Part shown: positions 9,122-18,159 of the stretch, piece by piece | Layout of the letters: each line of letters opens with the position of its first letter | Numbering within the stretch: the first letter of the stretch is position 1 | Assembly: GCF_003403315.2 (NCBI RefSeq) | Contig: NZ_CP048407.1 | Coordinates: 2,356,001-2,420,000 of the forward strand | From: Thermaerobacter sp. PB12/4term | GTDB lineage: Bacteria > Bacillota > Sulfobacillia > Thermaerobacterales > Thermaerobacteraceae | Direction of reading: 5' to 3' | DNA length: 64,000 nucleotides | Position numbers and translations under genes: made by a program | The notes under the pieces: model-generated | What the model was told of the DNA's origin: nothing | What the model saw: only the letters and a program-made list of their open reading frames with translations | Database searches by the model: none

Positions 9122-9251
9122 GCCGTGGTTGAGACCTTGATTCGTGCAGCTTGATTCGGTCTTTGCCACGGCTTGATTTGGCTTGTGCTTCAGCCGGTGC
9201 GACCGCTTCAGTTGGTCTGGGACCAGCTGGAGCGGCCAGTCCACCTGGACT
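9122..9251. repeat. left part of diverged direct repeat (copy A)
   Basis: This segment aligns with about 12071-12205, sharing blocks such as CCACGGCTTGATT and GCGGCCAGTCCAC. It is the left portion of repeat copy A, which continues at 10539 after the IS3 element. The alignment shows many substitutions, so the duplication is old relative to the insertion. Confidence 0.7.
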
Positions 9252-10535
9252 TGCCCCGGTTTAGTGGACACCCCGATACTTGGGGCGTAAGCCCCGGAAA
9301 GGGTGATCCCCATGCCGGCTACCAAGCCGCCGTATCCTCCCGAGTTCCGGGCCGAAGCCGTCCGCCTCGTCCGGGAGAGTGGGAAGAAGCTCCAGCAGAT
9401 TGCCGCCGACCTCGGCGTCTCGGAGGCCAGCCTGCGGAAGTGGGTTCGGCAAGCCGGGATCGACGCGGGGCAGCGCCCCGGGTTGACGACCGCCGAACGG
9501 GAGGAACTCAACCGGCTGCGGCGGGAGAACCGGATCCTGCGGGAGGAGCGTGAAATCCTAAAAAAAAGCCGCAGCCTTTTTTGCCCAGGAGAGCCGACGG
9601 AACCGGTGACCGTGTTTCGGTTCATCGAGCAGGAGAAGGCCCACCATCCGGTGGCCACGCTGTGCCGTGTCCTGGGCGTCTCGACGAGTGGCTATTACGC
9701 ATGGCGGCAACGGGGTGCCTCCAGACGGTCCCAGGAGGACGCGGATTTGAGCCAGCGGATCCGGCTCATCCATGCTGGCAGCCGGGGCACGTATGGCGCG
9801 CCCCGCATCCATGCAGAGCTGCGGTTGACGCATGGGGTCCGCTGTGGTCGGAAGCGGGTCGCCCGGCTGATGCGGGCTATGGGGCTGGCCGGCGTGCACC
9901 GGCGCCGGACCCGGGGGATCACACTCCGGGATCCCCGCCGCCCCGTCTACCCTGATCGGCTGGGTCGGCAGTTTGTGCCCGATGCCCCCAACCGGGTGTG
10001 GGTGGCGGACCTCACGCAGCATCGCACGGAGGAAGGCTGGCTGTACCTGGCCACGGTGGTGGATGCCTTCTCCCGCGCCGTGGTGGGCTGGGCCATGGGG
10101 ACCGGCCCGTGGCGGAGTTGGTGGTCGACGCCGTCACCATGGCGGTACGGCGTCGCCGGCCGGGGCCCGGTCTGATCCACCACTCGGACCATGGCGTGCA
10201 ATACACCTCGCTGGCATTCACCCGCCGCTTGGAGGTCCTGGGCATCGCCGGATCAATGGGTTCCGTGGGCGATGCGCTGGACAACGCGATGGCGGAGAGT
10301 TTCTACGCGACCCTGCAACGGGAGCTCCTCGACCGCCAAGCCTGGGCCACACGGGATCAACTGCGCATGGCGATCTTCGAGTACGTCGAAGGGTTCTACA
10401 ACCGGCGGCGGCGTCACTCGGCACTTGGTTACCTCTCGCCCTACGAGTACGAGGAGCGTTGGATCCAGGAGCGAAAGGCTCAGCCACAGGAAGGGGTTGT
10501 CGCGTAAGCCTCAACCTGTCCACGAAACCGGGTCA
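9252..10535 (+). mobile_element. IS3-family insertion sequence (1284 bp)
   Basis: The element starts TGCCCCGGTTTAGTGGACA (9252-9270) and ends TGTCCACGAAACCGGGTCA (10517-10535); the ends are 19-bp inverted repeats with two mismatches. The trinucleotide ACT flanks it on both sides (9249-9251 and 10536-10538), a 3-bp target duplication as expected for IS3. It carries a two-part OrfA/OrfB transposase. It has inserted into one copy of an older duplicated segment. The transposase has a disabling frameshift, so the copy is probably inactive unless the missing base is a sequencing error. Confidence 0.93.
9312..10507 (+). pseudogene. IS3-family transposase OrfAB, frameshifted in the DDE domain
   Basis: OrfA (ATG 9312 after AAAGGGTGAT) has a helix-turn-helix (LQQIAADLGVSEASLRKWVR) and a leucine-zipper-like helix. 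OrfB has the IS3 integrase core: D in WVADLT, D in IHHSDHG and E in NAMAESFYATL. At 9560-9567 a run of eight A fuses OrfA to OrfB in one frame. With seven A, OrfA would end FFAQESRRNR at TGA 9607 and OrfB would begin at GTG 9606, the usual arrangement. A second lesion, one G missing near 10097-10100 after GWAMG, separates the first Asp from the second Asp and Glu. As written, no complete transposase is made. Confidence 0.85.
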
Positions 10536-10538
10536 ACT

Positions 10539-10690
10539 TCAACCGGCCAGAGAGCCACGCTTTTATTGGCCTGCAACCGACCCCTTCAAGCCTTAAGAAG
10601 GGCAAGCGCTCCAACCCGACGGTCACCAGCACCCGCCGCCTCAGATGGCGAGTGCCGCCATGGGTGCCGGCACGAAGCACGGAAGCGCTT
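10539..10690. repeat. right part of direct repeat copy A (remnant of TraB/DUF5694-like gene end)
   Basis: From about 10588 to 10688 this is nearly identical to about 12246-12337. On the minus strand it encodes RAGTHGGTRHLRRRVLVTVG, the C-terminal region of the frameshifted gene at 12151-12980. No upstream part of a second gene copy remains here, so this is a truncated duplicate. Confidence 0.75.
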
Positions 10691-11344
10691 TAACCATGGT
10701 CGCAACTTGTCTTGCGGACGGCCCGTCTGCCGGTGTCGCAGATTGCATTCCTAAAGGGTGCCGAATGCTGGCGGGTGGGATGGGGACCAAGCCATCTCAG
10801 CACGAAGCGCTTCCTGTTGAATCATGGGAACGTCTGTCGACAAGTTACCTGCTTCACATAGAAGACTTCGCCAATTCTACGGTGAATATCCTGGATGGTA
10901 AGTCAACAGATGAAACCCACGAGGGGGATCCAGCGGACACTGGTACGGCACCAACTTATCCTCTTGTGGTGCCAGATGCGGTTTGGCGGAAGAAGGGGTC
11001 CCGTGCAGCTGTCCGCTCATGCAGCAGTCGATTCGTGCTGCCTGGGGCTGTACCCGCCGCCTGGCCTACTCCACAAATCTGCCGCCACGATGGCGTGCAG
11101 GCAAGGCAATGGTGGTCCATCTTCTTGTACGGCTACAAGTTCCGTAGTGGCGCCATGGGCTTGTTGGCGTCTCTGACTCAAGACCAAGCGTGCCAACAGA
11201 AGGGTTGCGATCCGTCTATCGACAATACTCCTGAACAGGGATGGAAACAGCTGCGGAACGCCCGAAACCACGATCGCCGTACAACGAGTACGGTAACGTA
11301 CGCCACGGATATCCGGTGGTATCCGTAGGTTGATACGACGTTCC
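10691..11344. other. AT-richer stretch without a convincing gene
   Basis: Base composition is visibly lower in GC than in the surrounding DNA. The longest rightward frame (about 10765-11328) would encode 187 residues with scattered Cys, no recognisable domain and no ribosome binding site. Frames on the other strand are no better. This is likely a decayed, horizontally acquired segment between the repeat and the next gene. Confidence 0.4.
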
Positions 11345-11896
11345 ATGGGGGGCCATGCCTTGCGCAGGTGGATTGGCATGGCGGCCGCGTTGTTGGCAGT
11401 CGGTTCTGCCCTGTTCATCCTTCTCTCGAATTCTCGGGCGTCGAGCCCGTGGTGGGCCGAATTGCCGCCAGGAGAGAAGAGGGACCTGTTTGCCCGGCAA
11501 GAAGCAGAGCGGTACTCCGTCCCGCCAGCACCGAAGGATCAGGAGCAGCCTGGGCCCCTGGGGTCGCAGCAGGATCCCCCGAGGCCCGTGGGCATCATTC
11601 CTGAAGGCGAGTACCCTGATAGTACCGTCGTCATTCAAAACCGGTGGCAAGGTCCTTTCGGTAACGGCGTCGTTCAAGTCTTCGCCGGCGCTACCGCTGA
11701 TGACCCGTCCCAGGGATTGGTCATTGTTCACTGGCTGGATAAAGACTGGGGCTTTGTGCGCGGCCAAAGGTTCCTGGCCCCGGCGAAGGTCGGCAGCCTG
11801 GAAATCGTGGCTGCCAACAACGGTACGTTTACCCTTCGCAGTTCTGGTGGCAGGACCTTGACGTTCGATCTTCGCAAACTGTCCTTTGAAGAATAA
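11345..11896 (+). CDS. secreted or membrane-anchored protein of unknown function
   Basis: About 183 residues from ATG 11345 (TTG 11330 is also possible; neither has a good ribosome binding site). The N-terminus is a signal anchor, ALRRWIGMAAALLAVGSALF. A Pro/Glu-rich linker follows, then a compact beta-rich domain of about 85 residues (through GLVIVHWLDKDWGFVRGQRF and LEIVAANNGTFTLRSSGGR) ending in acidic residues. The last domain looks folded, with alternating hydrophobic strands, but I recognise no family. It sits in the accessory patch between the two repeat copies. Codon use is less GC-biased than in neighbours, consistent with transfer. Confidence 0.55.
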   Translation: MGGHALRRWIGMAAALLAVGSALFILLSNSRASSPWWAELPPGEKRDLFARQEAERYSVPPAPKDQEQPGPLGSQQDPPRPVGIIPEGEYPDSTVVIQNRWQGPFGNGVVQVFAGATADDPSQGLVIVHWLDKDWGFVRGQRFLAPAKVGSLEIVAANNGTFTLRSSGGRTLTFDLRKLSFEE

Positions 11897-12064
11897 GCCG
11901 AAGACGACTTGGCGATGGAGGGTTCGATTGGTTCTGGCCGGGCACGGGTCCGGTGACAATTGGAAACCCGCCCCGGAACGGACGCCCCAGCCCCTGCGGA
12001 AGGGTGGTGGCCGGTCTACTCGCGACCCGCAGCCGGTGATGGCGGCGCTGGTCGCGCTGGTCGA

Positions 12065-12340
12065 ATAATTGACACCGTCCTGGTTCAGACCTTGCTTCGC
12101 GCGGCTTGATTCGGCGCCCTTACCACGGCTTGATTCACCCCGTGGTTTCTTCAATACGGCCGCTCCAGTTGGTCTTGGACCAGGTGAAGCGGCCAGTCCA
12201 CCGGCCAGAGGTCCACGGCATCACTGGCTTGCAAAAGATCCCATAAGAAGGGCAGGTGCTCCAACCCGACGGTCACCAGTACCCGCCGCCTCAGATGGCG
12301 AGTGCCGCTGTGGGTGCCGGCACGAAGCACGGAAGCGCAA
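12065..12340. repeat. direct repeat copy B
   Basis: This is the uninterrupted counterpart of 9122-9251 plus 10539-10690. It covers the 3' end of the leftward TraB/DUF5694-like gene and its downstream flank. Comparing the two copies shows that the IS3 element entered copy A at the ACT triplet. Confidence 0.75.
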
Positions 12341-12980
12341 ACGTCCAGGATGTTTGCCGCCATGCGGAGGTTCCGCACTGACCAGGTACGAATCTCTTCC
12401 GTGGCGTCCAGCTGGAGTTGTAGCCGGTGCTTGGCCCGGATAAGGTCCATCCCCCCTGATCAAAGATGGCCCGCAGTCCCAGCTCGCGGCGCCCGATCCA
12501 CTGGAGAAAGGTTTGGGTCACGTCCTGCCACGTCACCTCCGCGGCGGTCTGCCAGGCCGCCGGCACCGGCGGGCCGGCCACAGAGGCCAAGGGCATGCCC
12601 CCGCCGCCCACCGGCCGCGGCTCCGGCTTCGGATTACCAGGGTTCGCCGGGCCGGCTCGTTCGCTCGAACCGGCGTCCGGTTCGTCGGGGTAATCATCGA
12701 CGGGGTGAAAAGGGATTCCCCTCTCACGGCACAGGGGCAAGATGAGCTGCCGGTACTCCACAGGCCCGCAGTAACCGGGGCGCGTGCCGCCCGCGGTCCG
12801 TTGCCAGTCGATGGGCCGCACCTCGCCACAGATGGCATCCGGCCCGAACGCAAGGATGATGCGACGGATCACCGTGAAGTCGTAATGGGCAAAGGCCGGC
12901 TCCAGGTGTAGCCGGTGTAAGGTGGGAAGTAGCGCCACGGTGATCCGTGGCCCCGCGGTCGCGGCCGGTGTGTCAGGCAC
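12151..12980 (-). pseudogene. TraB/DUF5694-like protein, frameshifted
   Basis: GTG 12980 has an ideal GGAGGTGGCACC leader. The first frame reads through FTVIRRIILAFGPDAICGEV and then RPIDWQR. At a run of six G (complement of 12454-12459, after IFDQ) the sensible reading moves to another frame, which continues MDLIRAKHRLQLQLDATEEI and then RNLRMAANILDV, and on to RRRVLVTVGLEHLPFL before stopping at 12151. The combined product of about 276 residues resembles TraB/GumN-like or DUF5694 proteins (a GPDxIxxE-type motif and a VLVxVGxEH motif). One missing G would explain the break. Either the gene is dead or the base call is wrong. The family assignment is tentative. Confidence 0.6.
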
Positions 12981-13308
12981 GGTGCCACCTCCACGTACGG
13001 TCGATCACGCGAAGCGGGAAGCTGGTTTCAGTCTCGGCTGGGTCGACCGGCACCGCCGGTCCCTAAGTGTTCCTAAGTGTTTCGGGTAACACGCGACACC
13101 AAGATCACGGGTTGTGGCAAGAGGACCAGGGTAGCCGTCGCAGAACCGTTACCCCAAGACCACCACATCCGCACCGCCGCAAGACATCGTCACGCCCTTG
13201 CGTAACGCCCATGGCTGGGGCCGGCATTTCGGGCATCTCGTGGATGGCCGTGGCTTCGGCCGGAGCCGGTGGGCCACAGGAACTGGGCCCTCGAGTGGGG
13301 TGCGTCAC
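12981..13308. other. intergenic region with short tandem repeat
   Basis: This 328-nt divergent region lies between the leftward pseudogene and the rightward lipoprotein gene. A 10-nt unit, CCTAAGTGTT, occurs twice in tandem near 13062-13081. I see no coding frame of quality here and no clear promoter hexamers. Confidence 0.35.
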
Positions 13309-13974
13309 ATGTCGAACCGCACCGTGTGGCTGATTTCGCGGCTGATTTCGTGGTCGGTGCTCGCCTTCCTCCTCTTCACAGCGGCCGGTTGCGCGCAATC
13401 GGGGACCACGGAACGCCCGGCGGCTTCTGCCGCGGCCACCGGCCAGAACCAGGGCCAAACTGGCGACGCCGGCCCGACGTCCCTGGAGGAACCCGGACCC
13501 GCATCGCCAGAACCAGCCGGCGGGGGAGCCTCGTCCCCCGCCGGGGCCGACCTGATTTCGGTCGACGCCTTCTTGCGGGCCAACAAGGGAATCATCGCCT
13601 TCGTCTCCCAGGGGCTTTCGGACTGGTCGAGCGGGCTCAAGGAGCTCGGTATCTTGCCCATCAGCCTCGACGGCAGTCCTCTGGAACACGCCACCCCACC
13701 GGCGATTCACATCGACCCAGCGCTGACTCCGCCGAGGGACGAGAGTCACCTCCGCGTGGTTGCCACCCGGGTCACCACCCTGGGGGCGTACATCGCGCGC
13801 ATCGATCTCCATCCGGATTCCATCGACGTCACCATCGTGCCGCAGGATGGGACGTTCCACGACGTCGAGATCGACTTGAACCGGTACAAGAACGGCCAGC
13901 GCGTTCCTGTCCGCTTCATCGTCACCGGCCCGTACCAGGAATTCCTGGTCGAAAAGGTGCCGGCACGGGAGTAG
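13309..13974 (+). CDS. putative lipoprotein of unknown function
   Basis: A 221-residue protein with a lipoprotein signal peptide: basic start, hydrophobic core SVLAFLLFTAAGC, and lipobox Cys28. A low-complexity Ala/Gly/Pro/Glu linker of about 60 residues leads to a globular part with SVDAFLRANKGIIAFVSQGL, then a mixed alpha/beta domain ending FIVTGPYQEFLVEKVPARE. Such linkers usually space a small domain from the membrane. The start at ATG 13309 gives the compact signal peptide; earlier in-frame codons add an implausible leader. I do not recognise the family. It converges on nrdB with about 60 nt between stops. Confidence 0.65.
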   Translation: MSNRTVWLISRLISWSVLAFLLFTAAGCAQSGTTERPAASAAATGQNQGQTGDAGPTSLEEPGPASPEPAGGGASSPAGADLISVDAFLRANKGIIAFVSQGLSDWSSGLKELGILPISLDGSPLEHATPPAIHIDPALTPPRDESHLRVVATRVTTLGAYIARIDLHPDSIDVTIVPQDGTFHDVEIDLNRYKNGQRVPVRFIVTGPYQEFLVEKVPARE

Positions 13975-14038
13975 GCCACGCGCCGGCACCTGGGCCAAAG
14001 GTCTGAAACCGCTACCTCACGCCCCGGCAGCTCATCCC

Positions 14039-15049
14039 TCACCGGTTCCGGTCCGCCGCCACCTCGTAGTGGATGTTGCGCGCCTCGAAGAAGTTGACGA
14101 TCTCCGGCACGTCCACCTCGGTGGCCATCCACTTGGCCGGGTTGGGCGTGCCGAAGTGGGGGCCCAGGCCGAGTTCGTCCAGGCGCCGGTCGGTCACGTA
14201 CTCGACGTAGGCGTTGAGATAGTCGGCGCTGACGCCCAGGATGGGCCGCGGCAGCAGCGCGCGGTTGTAATCCCGCTCCAGCTCCACCGCCCGCAGGATC
14301 AGCCCCTTGACTTCCCGGGCGAACGCGGGCGTCATCAGCTCGGGGTGCTCTTCCAAGAGCGCGGTGATCAGGTGGATCCCGAAGGACAGGTGCAGGCTCT
14401 CGTCCTTGAGCACCCAATCGACCAGGGTCGCCAGGCCCTTGAGCAGGTTGCGACGCCGGAAGGTGTAGGCGAACAGGAACCCCCCGTAGAAGAACACGCC
14501 CTCCAGGACGATGTAGTAGCCGATCAGGTTGCGCAGAAACGCCTGCCGCCCCTCCAGGGTCGAGACGTCGGGCCGGACCAGCAGCTGGCGGGTCAGCTCC
14601 TGCTGGAACGCCTCCTTGGCGCGGATGGCCGGGACATCGCGGTGGGCGGCGAAGACCCGCTCGCGGTCGACGGGCAGGGTCTTGAGCACGTACTCGAAGG
14701 CCATGGTGTGGTTGGCCTCTTCCCAGATCTGCCGCGCCAGGTAGAGGCGGATCTCCGGCGGCGTGAGCAGCGGGTAGATGGACATCACCAGGTTGTGGGT
14801 GACCAGCGACTCCATCGGGTTGAAGAAGCCGAGCAGCAGCTCGACCGCCCGCCGCTCGTCGTCCGTCAGGCGCAGCTCCCAGTCGCGCACGTCGTCGGCC
14901 AGGGGGATCTCCTCGGGGAACCAGGTGTTGCGCTTGCCCTGCTGGGCGTGGGCGTAGGCCCAGGGATACCGCAGCGGGAAGAGCTGGATGGGCTCCAGGG
15001 GGTCGCCGCCCAGCAGGCGGTCGCCCGGCTGGCGCGTGGTGGATGCCAT
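14039..15049 (-). CDS. nrdB: ribonucleotide reductase R2 (beta) subunit, class Ic type
   Basis: A 336-residue diiron-carboxylate R2 protein. Ligands by alignment of motifs are E80 (NPMESLVTHN), E111 and H114 (WEEANHTMAF), E183 (IVLEGVFF), E217 and H220 (DESLH). Two positions depart from class Ia. The first ligand is Glu, not Asp. The residue where E. coli has the radical Tyr122 is Phe118. Both are the marks of class Ic enzymes (Chlamydia type), which use a Mn/Fe cofactor instead of a tyrosyl radical. ATG 15049 follows AAAGGAGGAG. It lies 129 nt after nrdA and should share its transcript. Confidence 0.93.
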   Translation of the reverse strand: MASTTRQPGDRLLGGDPLEPIQLFPLRYPWAYAHAQQGKRNTWFPEEIPLADDVRDWELRLTDDERRAVELLLGFFNPMESLVTHNLVMSIYPLLTPPEIRLYLARQIWEEANHTMAFEYVLKTLPVDRERVFAAHRDVPAIRAKEAFQQELTRQLLVRPDVSTLEGRQAFLRNLIGYYIVLEGVFFYGGFLFAYTFRRRNLLKGLATLVDWVLKDESLHLSFGIHLITALLEEHPELMTPAFAREVKGLILRAVELERDYNRALLPRPILGVSADYLNAYVEYVTDRRLDELGLGPHFGTPNPAKWMATEVDVPEIVNFFEARNIHYEVAADRNR

Positions 15050-15178
15050 GGGGATCTCCTCCTTTGGAACGGATAATGGAACGGATGTGGGACCCGGCAC
15101 CGGGTGTTCGGGGTCGGGGCGGGCCGGACCGGCACGGCCCGCTCTCGTCCCTAACCGGATTCCCGGTCCCTGGCCGGG

Positions 15179-17971
15179 TCACTGGCACGCCTCACAGATC
15201 AGGTCCGGGTCGTCGGGACGAACCCGGCAGGCCGCCGGCGCCTCGGAGGTGCCGAAGCGGGCACCACCGGATCCCGTCGGCAGCCCTGCTCTGTCTCCGT
15301 CCCCCCGAGCCCCGGCCGGCGTTGCTGGACCTTCCTGGTTTACGCCTTCCGGCGGCTGTAAGACGCCCGGCTGAACCGTGCCACTGGGCGCCCCGCCCTC
15401 CCCTTCGGGGCTGACGAGCGCGGGTAGCTCCACGGCGCCGTTCCGCACCGCCCGAGCATGTTGCGACCCGGCTTCCCAAGCGCCGGCTGTCGGGACGGCC
15501 CCGGACGGCCGTGGCCCACCGGTCGAAGCGGCTGGAGCCGGTTCGTCCAGGTTCCAGCGCAGCTTGCGGCGGGCCTTGTTCACCCGCACCGTCGAGGGCT
15601 CGGCGTACATCCGCGGCGCCATGAACAGGTAGTAGGTCGACTTCAGGCCCCGGCGCCACGCCTCCCGGTAGACCCGCTCCATGGCCTCCAGGTCGCGATC
15701 GGCCAGGAACAGGTTGCGGCTGATGCCCATGTCCACCCACTTCTGGGCCCGGGCCGCAATCTCCAGGTAGGCCTCGGGCGGTACCTGGTAGGCGGTGGGG
15801 TAGCGGCGCCGGAGGTCGGCGGGCAGCTCGGCGATGGCCTGCAGGTCGCCGCGTTCTTCCACGATGCGGTCCCGCACCGCCTCCCACAGCCCCCGCTGCC
15901 GCAGCTCCTCCACCAGCACCCGGTTGACCTCCAGGAACTTGCCCGAGAGGGTCTGCCGCGAGAAGACGTTGGAATAGGGCGGGTCGAGGCTGGGGGTGGT
16001 GCCGGCGATCAGGCTGATGGTGGCGGTGGGTGCCACCGCCAGCACGGCACCGTTGCGCATGCCCTGCCGGACGCGGGCCCGGACCCCCTCCCAGTCCAGC
16101 CGGGCGCTGCGATCCACGGTCACGGGCCGGCCGCGTTCCTCCTCCAGATCGGCCAGGGTGTCCAGCGGCACCTTGCCCCGGGCCCACCCGCTCTCGGCGA
16201 AGGCGGGGAAGCTACCCCGCTCCTCCGCCAGCCGGTGGGAGGCCAGGATGGCATGGTAGCTGATGAACTCCAGCACCCGGTCGGCCAGCTCGGCCGTCTC
16301 GGGGTCGGCGTAGCCCAGCCCCAGGCGGTTGACCGCCTCGGCGAAGCCCATCACCCCCAGCCCCACGGGCCGGTGGCGCAGGTTGGAGCGCCGCGCCTTC
16401 TCGATGGGATACAGGTTGAGGTCGATCACGTTGTCCAGACCCCGCATGGCGACCGCCACCGTGGCAGCCAGGGCCTCCCAATCGATGCCCGCCGGCCCCA
16501 CGTGCCGGGCCAGGTTGACGCTAGCCAGGTTGCAGACGGCGACCTCGTCGGCGGTGGTGGGGAGGAAGATCTCCGTGCAAAGGTTGCTGGAGTGGATCAC
16601 CCCCGGCAGCAGGGAGCGCGCGTTGCCCGCGTCCTTGAAGACCAGCCAGGGATGGGACGTCTCCTGCAGGGTAGCCAGGATCTCGCGGAAGAGCCCGCGG
16701 GCCTCGACCCGCTTCCAGGCGCGGGCGGGCAGCTCCCCGGCCTCGGCCTGGCGGACGCGGGCGGCGTAGGCGTCGCGGAAAGCCGCGCCGAAGCGCTCGG
16801 GCAGCTCCGGCACATAGGCCGGGTCGAACAGGTACCAGGGCTCGCCGGCCTCCACCCGCCGCAGGAACTCGTCGGGGATCCACAGCGCCGTGTTGACACT
16901 GTGGGCCCGGAGGTAGGGGTCGCCGGCGTTGCGCTTGAGATCCAGGAAGGCCTCGATCTCCAGATGCCACGGCTCCAGGTAGACGGCCAGGGTCCCCCGG
17001 CGCCGCCCGCCCTGGTTCACCGCCTTGATCAGGGCGTCGTAGAAGTGGACGAACGGGATCACGCCGGAAGACTCGCCGTTGATCCCCCGCACGGGCGACC
17101 CGGCCGCCCTGAGCCGCGTCACCGATGCCCCGATGCCGCCGGCGAACTTGGCCAGCAAGCCGAAGTCCCGGGCCGCCTCCAGGATGTGGTCCATGGAGTC
17201 GTGGACGTCGGCCAGGTAGCAGGACGAGAGCTGGTGGTGGGGCGTGCCGGCGTTGAACAGGGTGGGCGTGCTGGGCAGGTAGCGGAAGGTGGACATGGCG
17301 TGGTAGAACCGGCGGGCCCAGGCCTCCCGCTGGCCGGGTTCCTCCGCCAGGGCCAGGCCCATGGCGACCCGCATGAAGAGGAACTGGGGCGTCTCCAGCA
17401 GCCTGCGGCTCTCGGGCTCCCGCACCAGGTAGCGATCGGCCAGGGTGACCAGGCCGATGAAGGGCAGCGACTCGTCCCGCTCGGGGCGCAGGGCACCGGC
17501 CAGCTCGTCCAGGTCGAAAGCGAGCAAGCGCTCGTCCAGGGCGCCGCAGGCCACCCCGCGCCGGATGTAGGCGGGGAAGGCCGCCCGGTACCGCTCTGGG
17601 CCCGGCACCGGCTCGCCCAGCACCTGCCGGTACAGCTGGCGTAGCCGGGCCCGCACCGCCACCCGCTCGAACTCGGGATCGCGGTGCAGGTTCTGGGTGG
17701 CCGCCTGGACGAGCAGTTCCTCAAGGAAATCGCCGGTGCCCGCGGCACCCGTGGCGCTCGCAGCGCCGGCTGCACCGGCGGAAGCAGCAGCATCAGGGGC
17801 ACCGGCGGCATCGGCGGCCGCATCGGCCAGCGCAGCAGCCGCCCCGTTGCCGGCCGGTGGGGCGCTCGGACCGGCGGGCGGTACGATCCAGGACAGGTCC
17901 TGGCGGAGGACGTGCTGCAGGCGATCCGCGTCAGGCAGGCCTGCGGTGAGCTCGCGGAGGATGGCGTCCAC
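15179..17971 (-). CDS. nrdA: ribonucleoside-diphosphate reductase alpha subunit
   Basis: A 930-residue class I catalytic subunit that reduces ribonucleotides for DNA synthesis. The active-site cysteines are C251 (LSSCYL), C465 (SNLCTEI) and C480 (VCNLASVNL). The radical-transfer tyrosines are Y780-Y781 (STYYLFMAPRM), and the C-terminal redox pair is C926/C929 (ICEACQ). GTG 17971 is placed by GGGGAGGAA just upstream; longer frames run into the riboswitch. Residues about 33-81 are an Ala/Gly/Pro low-complexity insert where many relatives carry the ATP cone, which I do not recognise here. A second low-complexity insert precedes the CxxC tail. nrdB follows. Confidence 0.94.
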   Translation of the reverse strand: MDAILRELTAGLPDADRLQHVLRQDLSWIVPPAGPSAPPAGNGAAAALADAAADAAGAPDAAASAGAAGAASATGAAGTGDFLEELLVQAATQNLHRDPEFERVAVRARLRQLYRQVLGEPVPGPERYRAAFPAYIRRGVACGALDERLLAFDLDELAGALRPERDESLPFIGLVTLADRYLVREPESRRLLETPQFLFMRVAMGLALAEEPGQREAWARRFYHAMSTFRYLPSTPTLFNAGTPHHQLSSCYLADVHDSMDHILEAARDFGLLAKFAGGIGASVTRLRAAGSPVRGINGESSGVIPFVHFYDALIKAVNQGGRRRGTLAVYLEPWHLEIEAFLDLKRNAGDPYLRAHSVNTALWIPDEFLRRVEAGEPWYLFDPAYVPELPERFGAAFRDAYAARVRQAEAGELPARAWKRVEARGLFREILATLQETSHPWLVFKDAGNARSLLPGVIHSSNLCTEIFLPTTADEVAVCNLASVNLARHVGPAGIDWEALAATVAVAMRGLDNVIDLNLYPIEKARRSNLRHRPVGLGVMGFAEAVNRLGLGYADPETAELADRVLEFISYHAILASHRLAEERGSFPAFAESGWARGKVPLDTLADLEEERGRPVTVDRSARLDWEGVRARVRQGMRNGAVLAVAPTATISLIAGTTPSLDPPYSNVFSRQTLSGKFLEVNRVLVEELRQRGLWEAVRDRIVEERGDLQAIAELPADLRRRYPTAYQVPPEAYLEIAARAQKWVDMGISRNLFLADRDLEAMERVYREAWRRGLKSTYYLFMAPRMYAEPSTVRVNKARRKLRWNLDEPAPAASTGGPRPSGAVPTAGAWEAGSQHARAVRNGAVELPALVSPEGEGGAPSGTVQPGVLQPPEGVNQEGPATPAGARGDGDRAGLPTGSGGARFGTSEAPAACRVRPDDPDLICEACQ

Positions 17972-18159
17972 GGGGTTCCTCCCCTCTCCTCTGGCGGTTC
18001 CGCCCCCGGCCGGCGGCCGGCACGGAGGAGGAGAGGAACCGAACCCGGGCCGCGTTCCCCTGCCGCCCGCGGGCGCCCGGATGCAACAGGCGGCCCCGGA
18101 AGAACGCGGAGACACGCTCGGCCCGCCCTCACCCCTCCGCGGGGGCGGTACGGAAGCGC

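Noticed and set aside
11216-11245. GTTTCCATCCC-like string resembling a CRISPR repeat end
   Set aside because: Only one copy is present; there is no spacing pattern and no cas gene in the window.
10645-11328. 227-codon rightward frame after the IS element
   Set aside because: It starts inside the repeat, has no ribosome binding site or domain, and lies in low-GC DNA where random frames are common.
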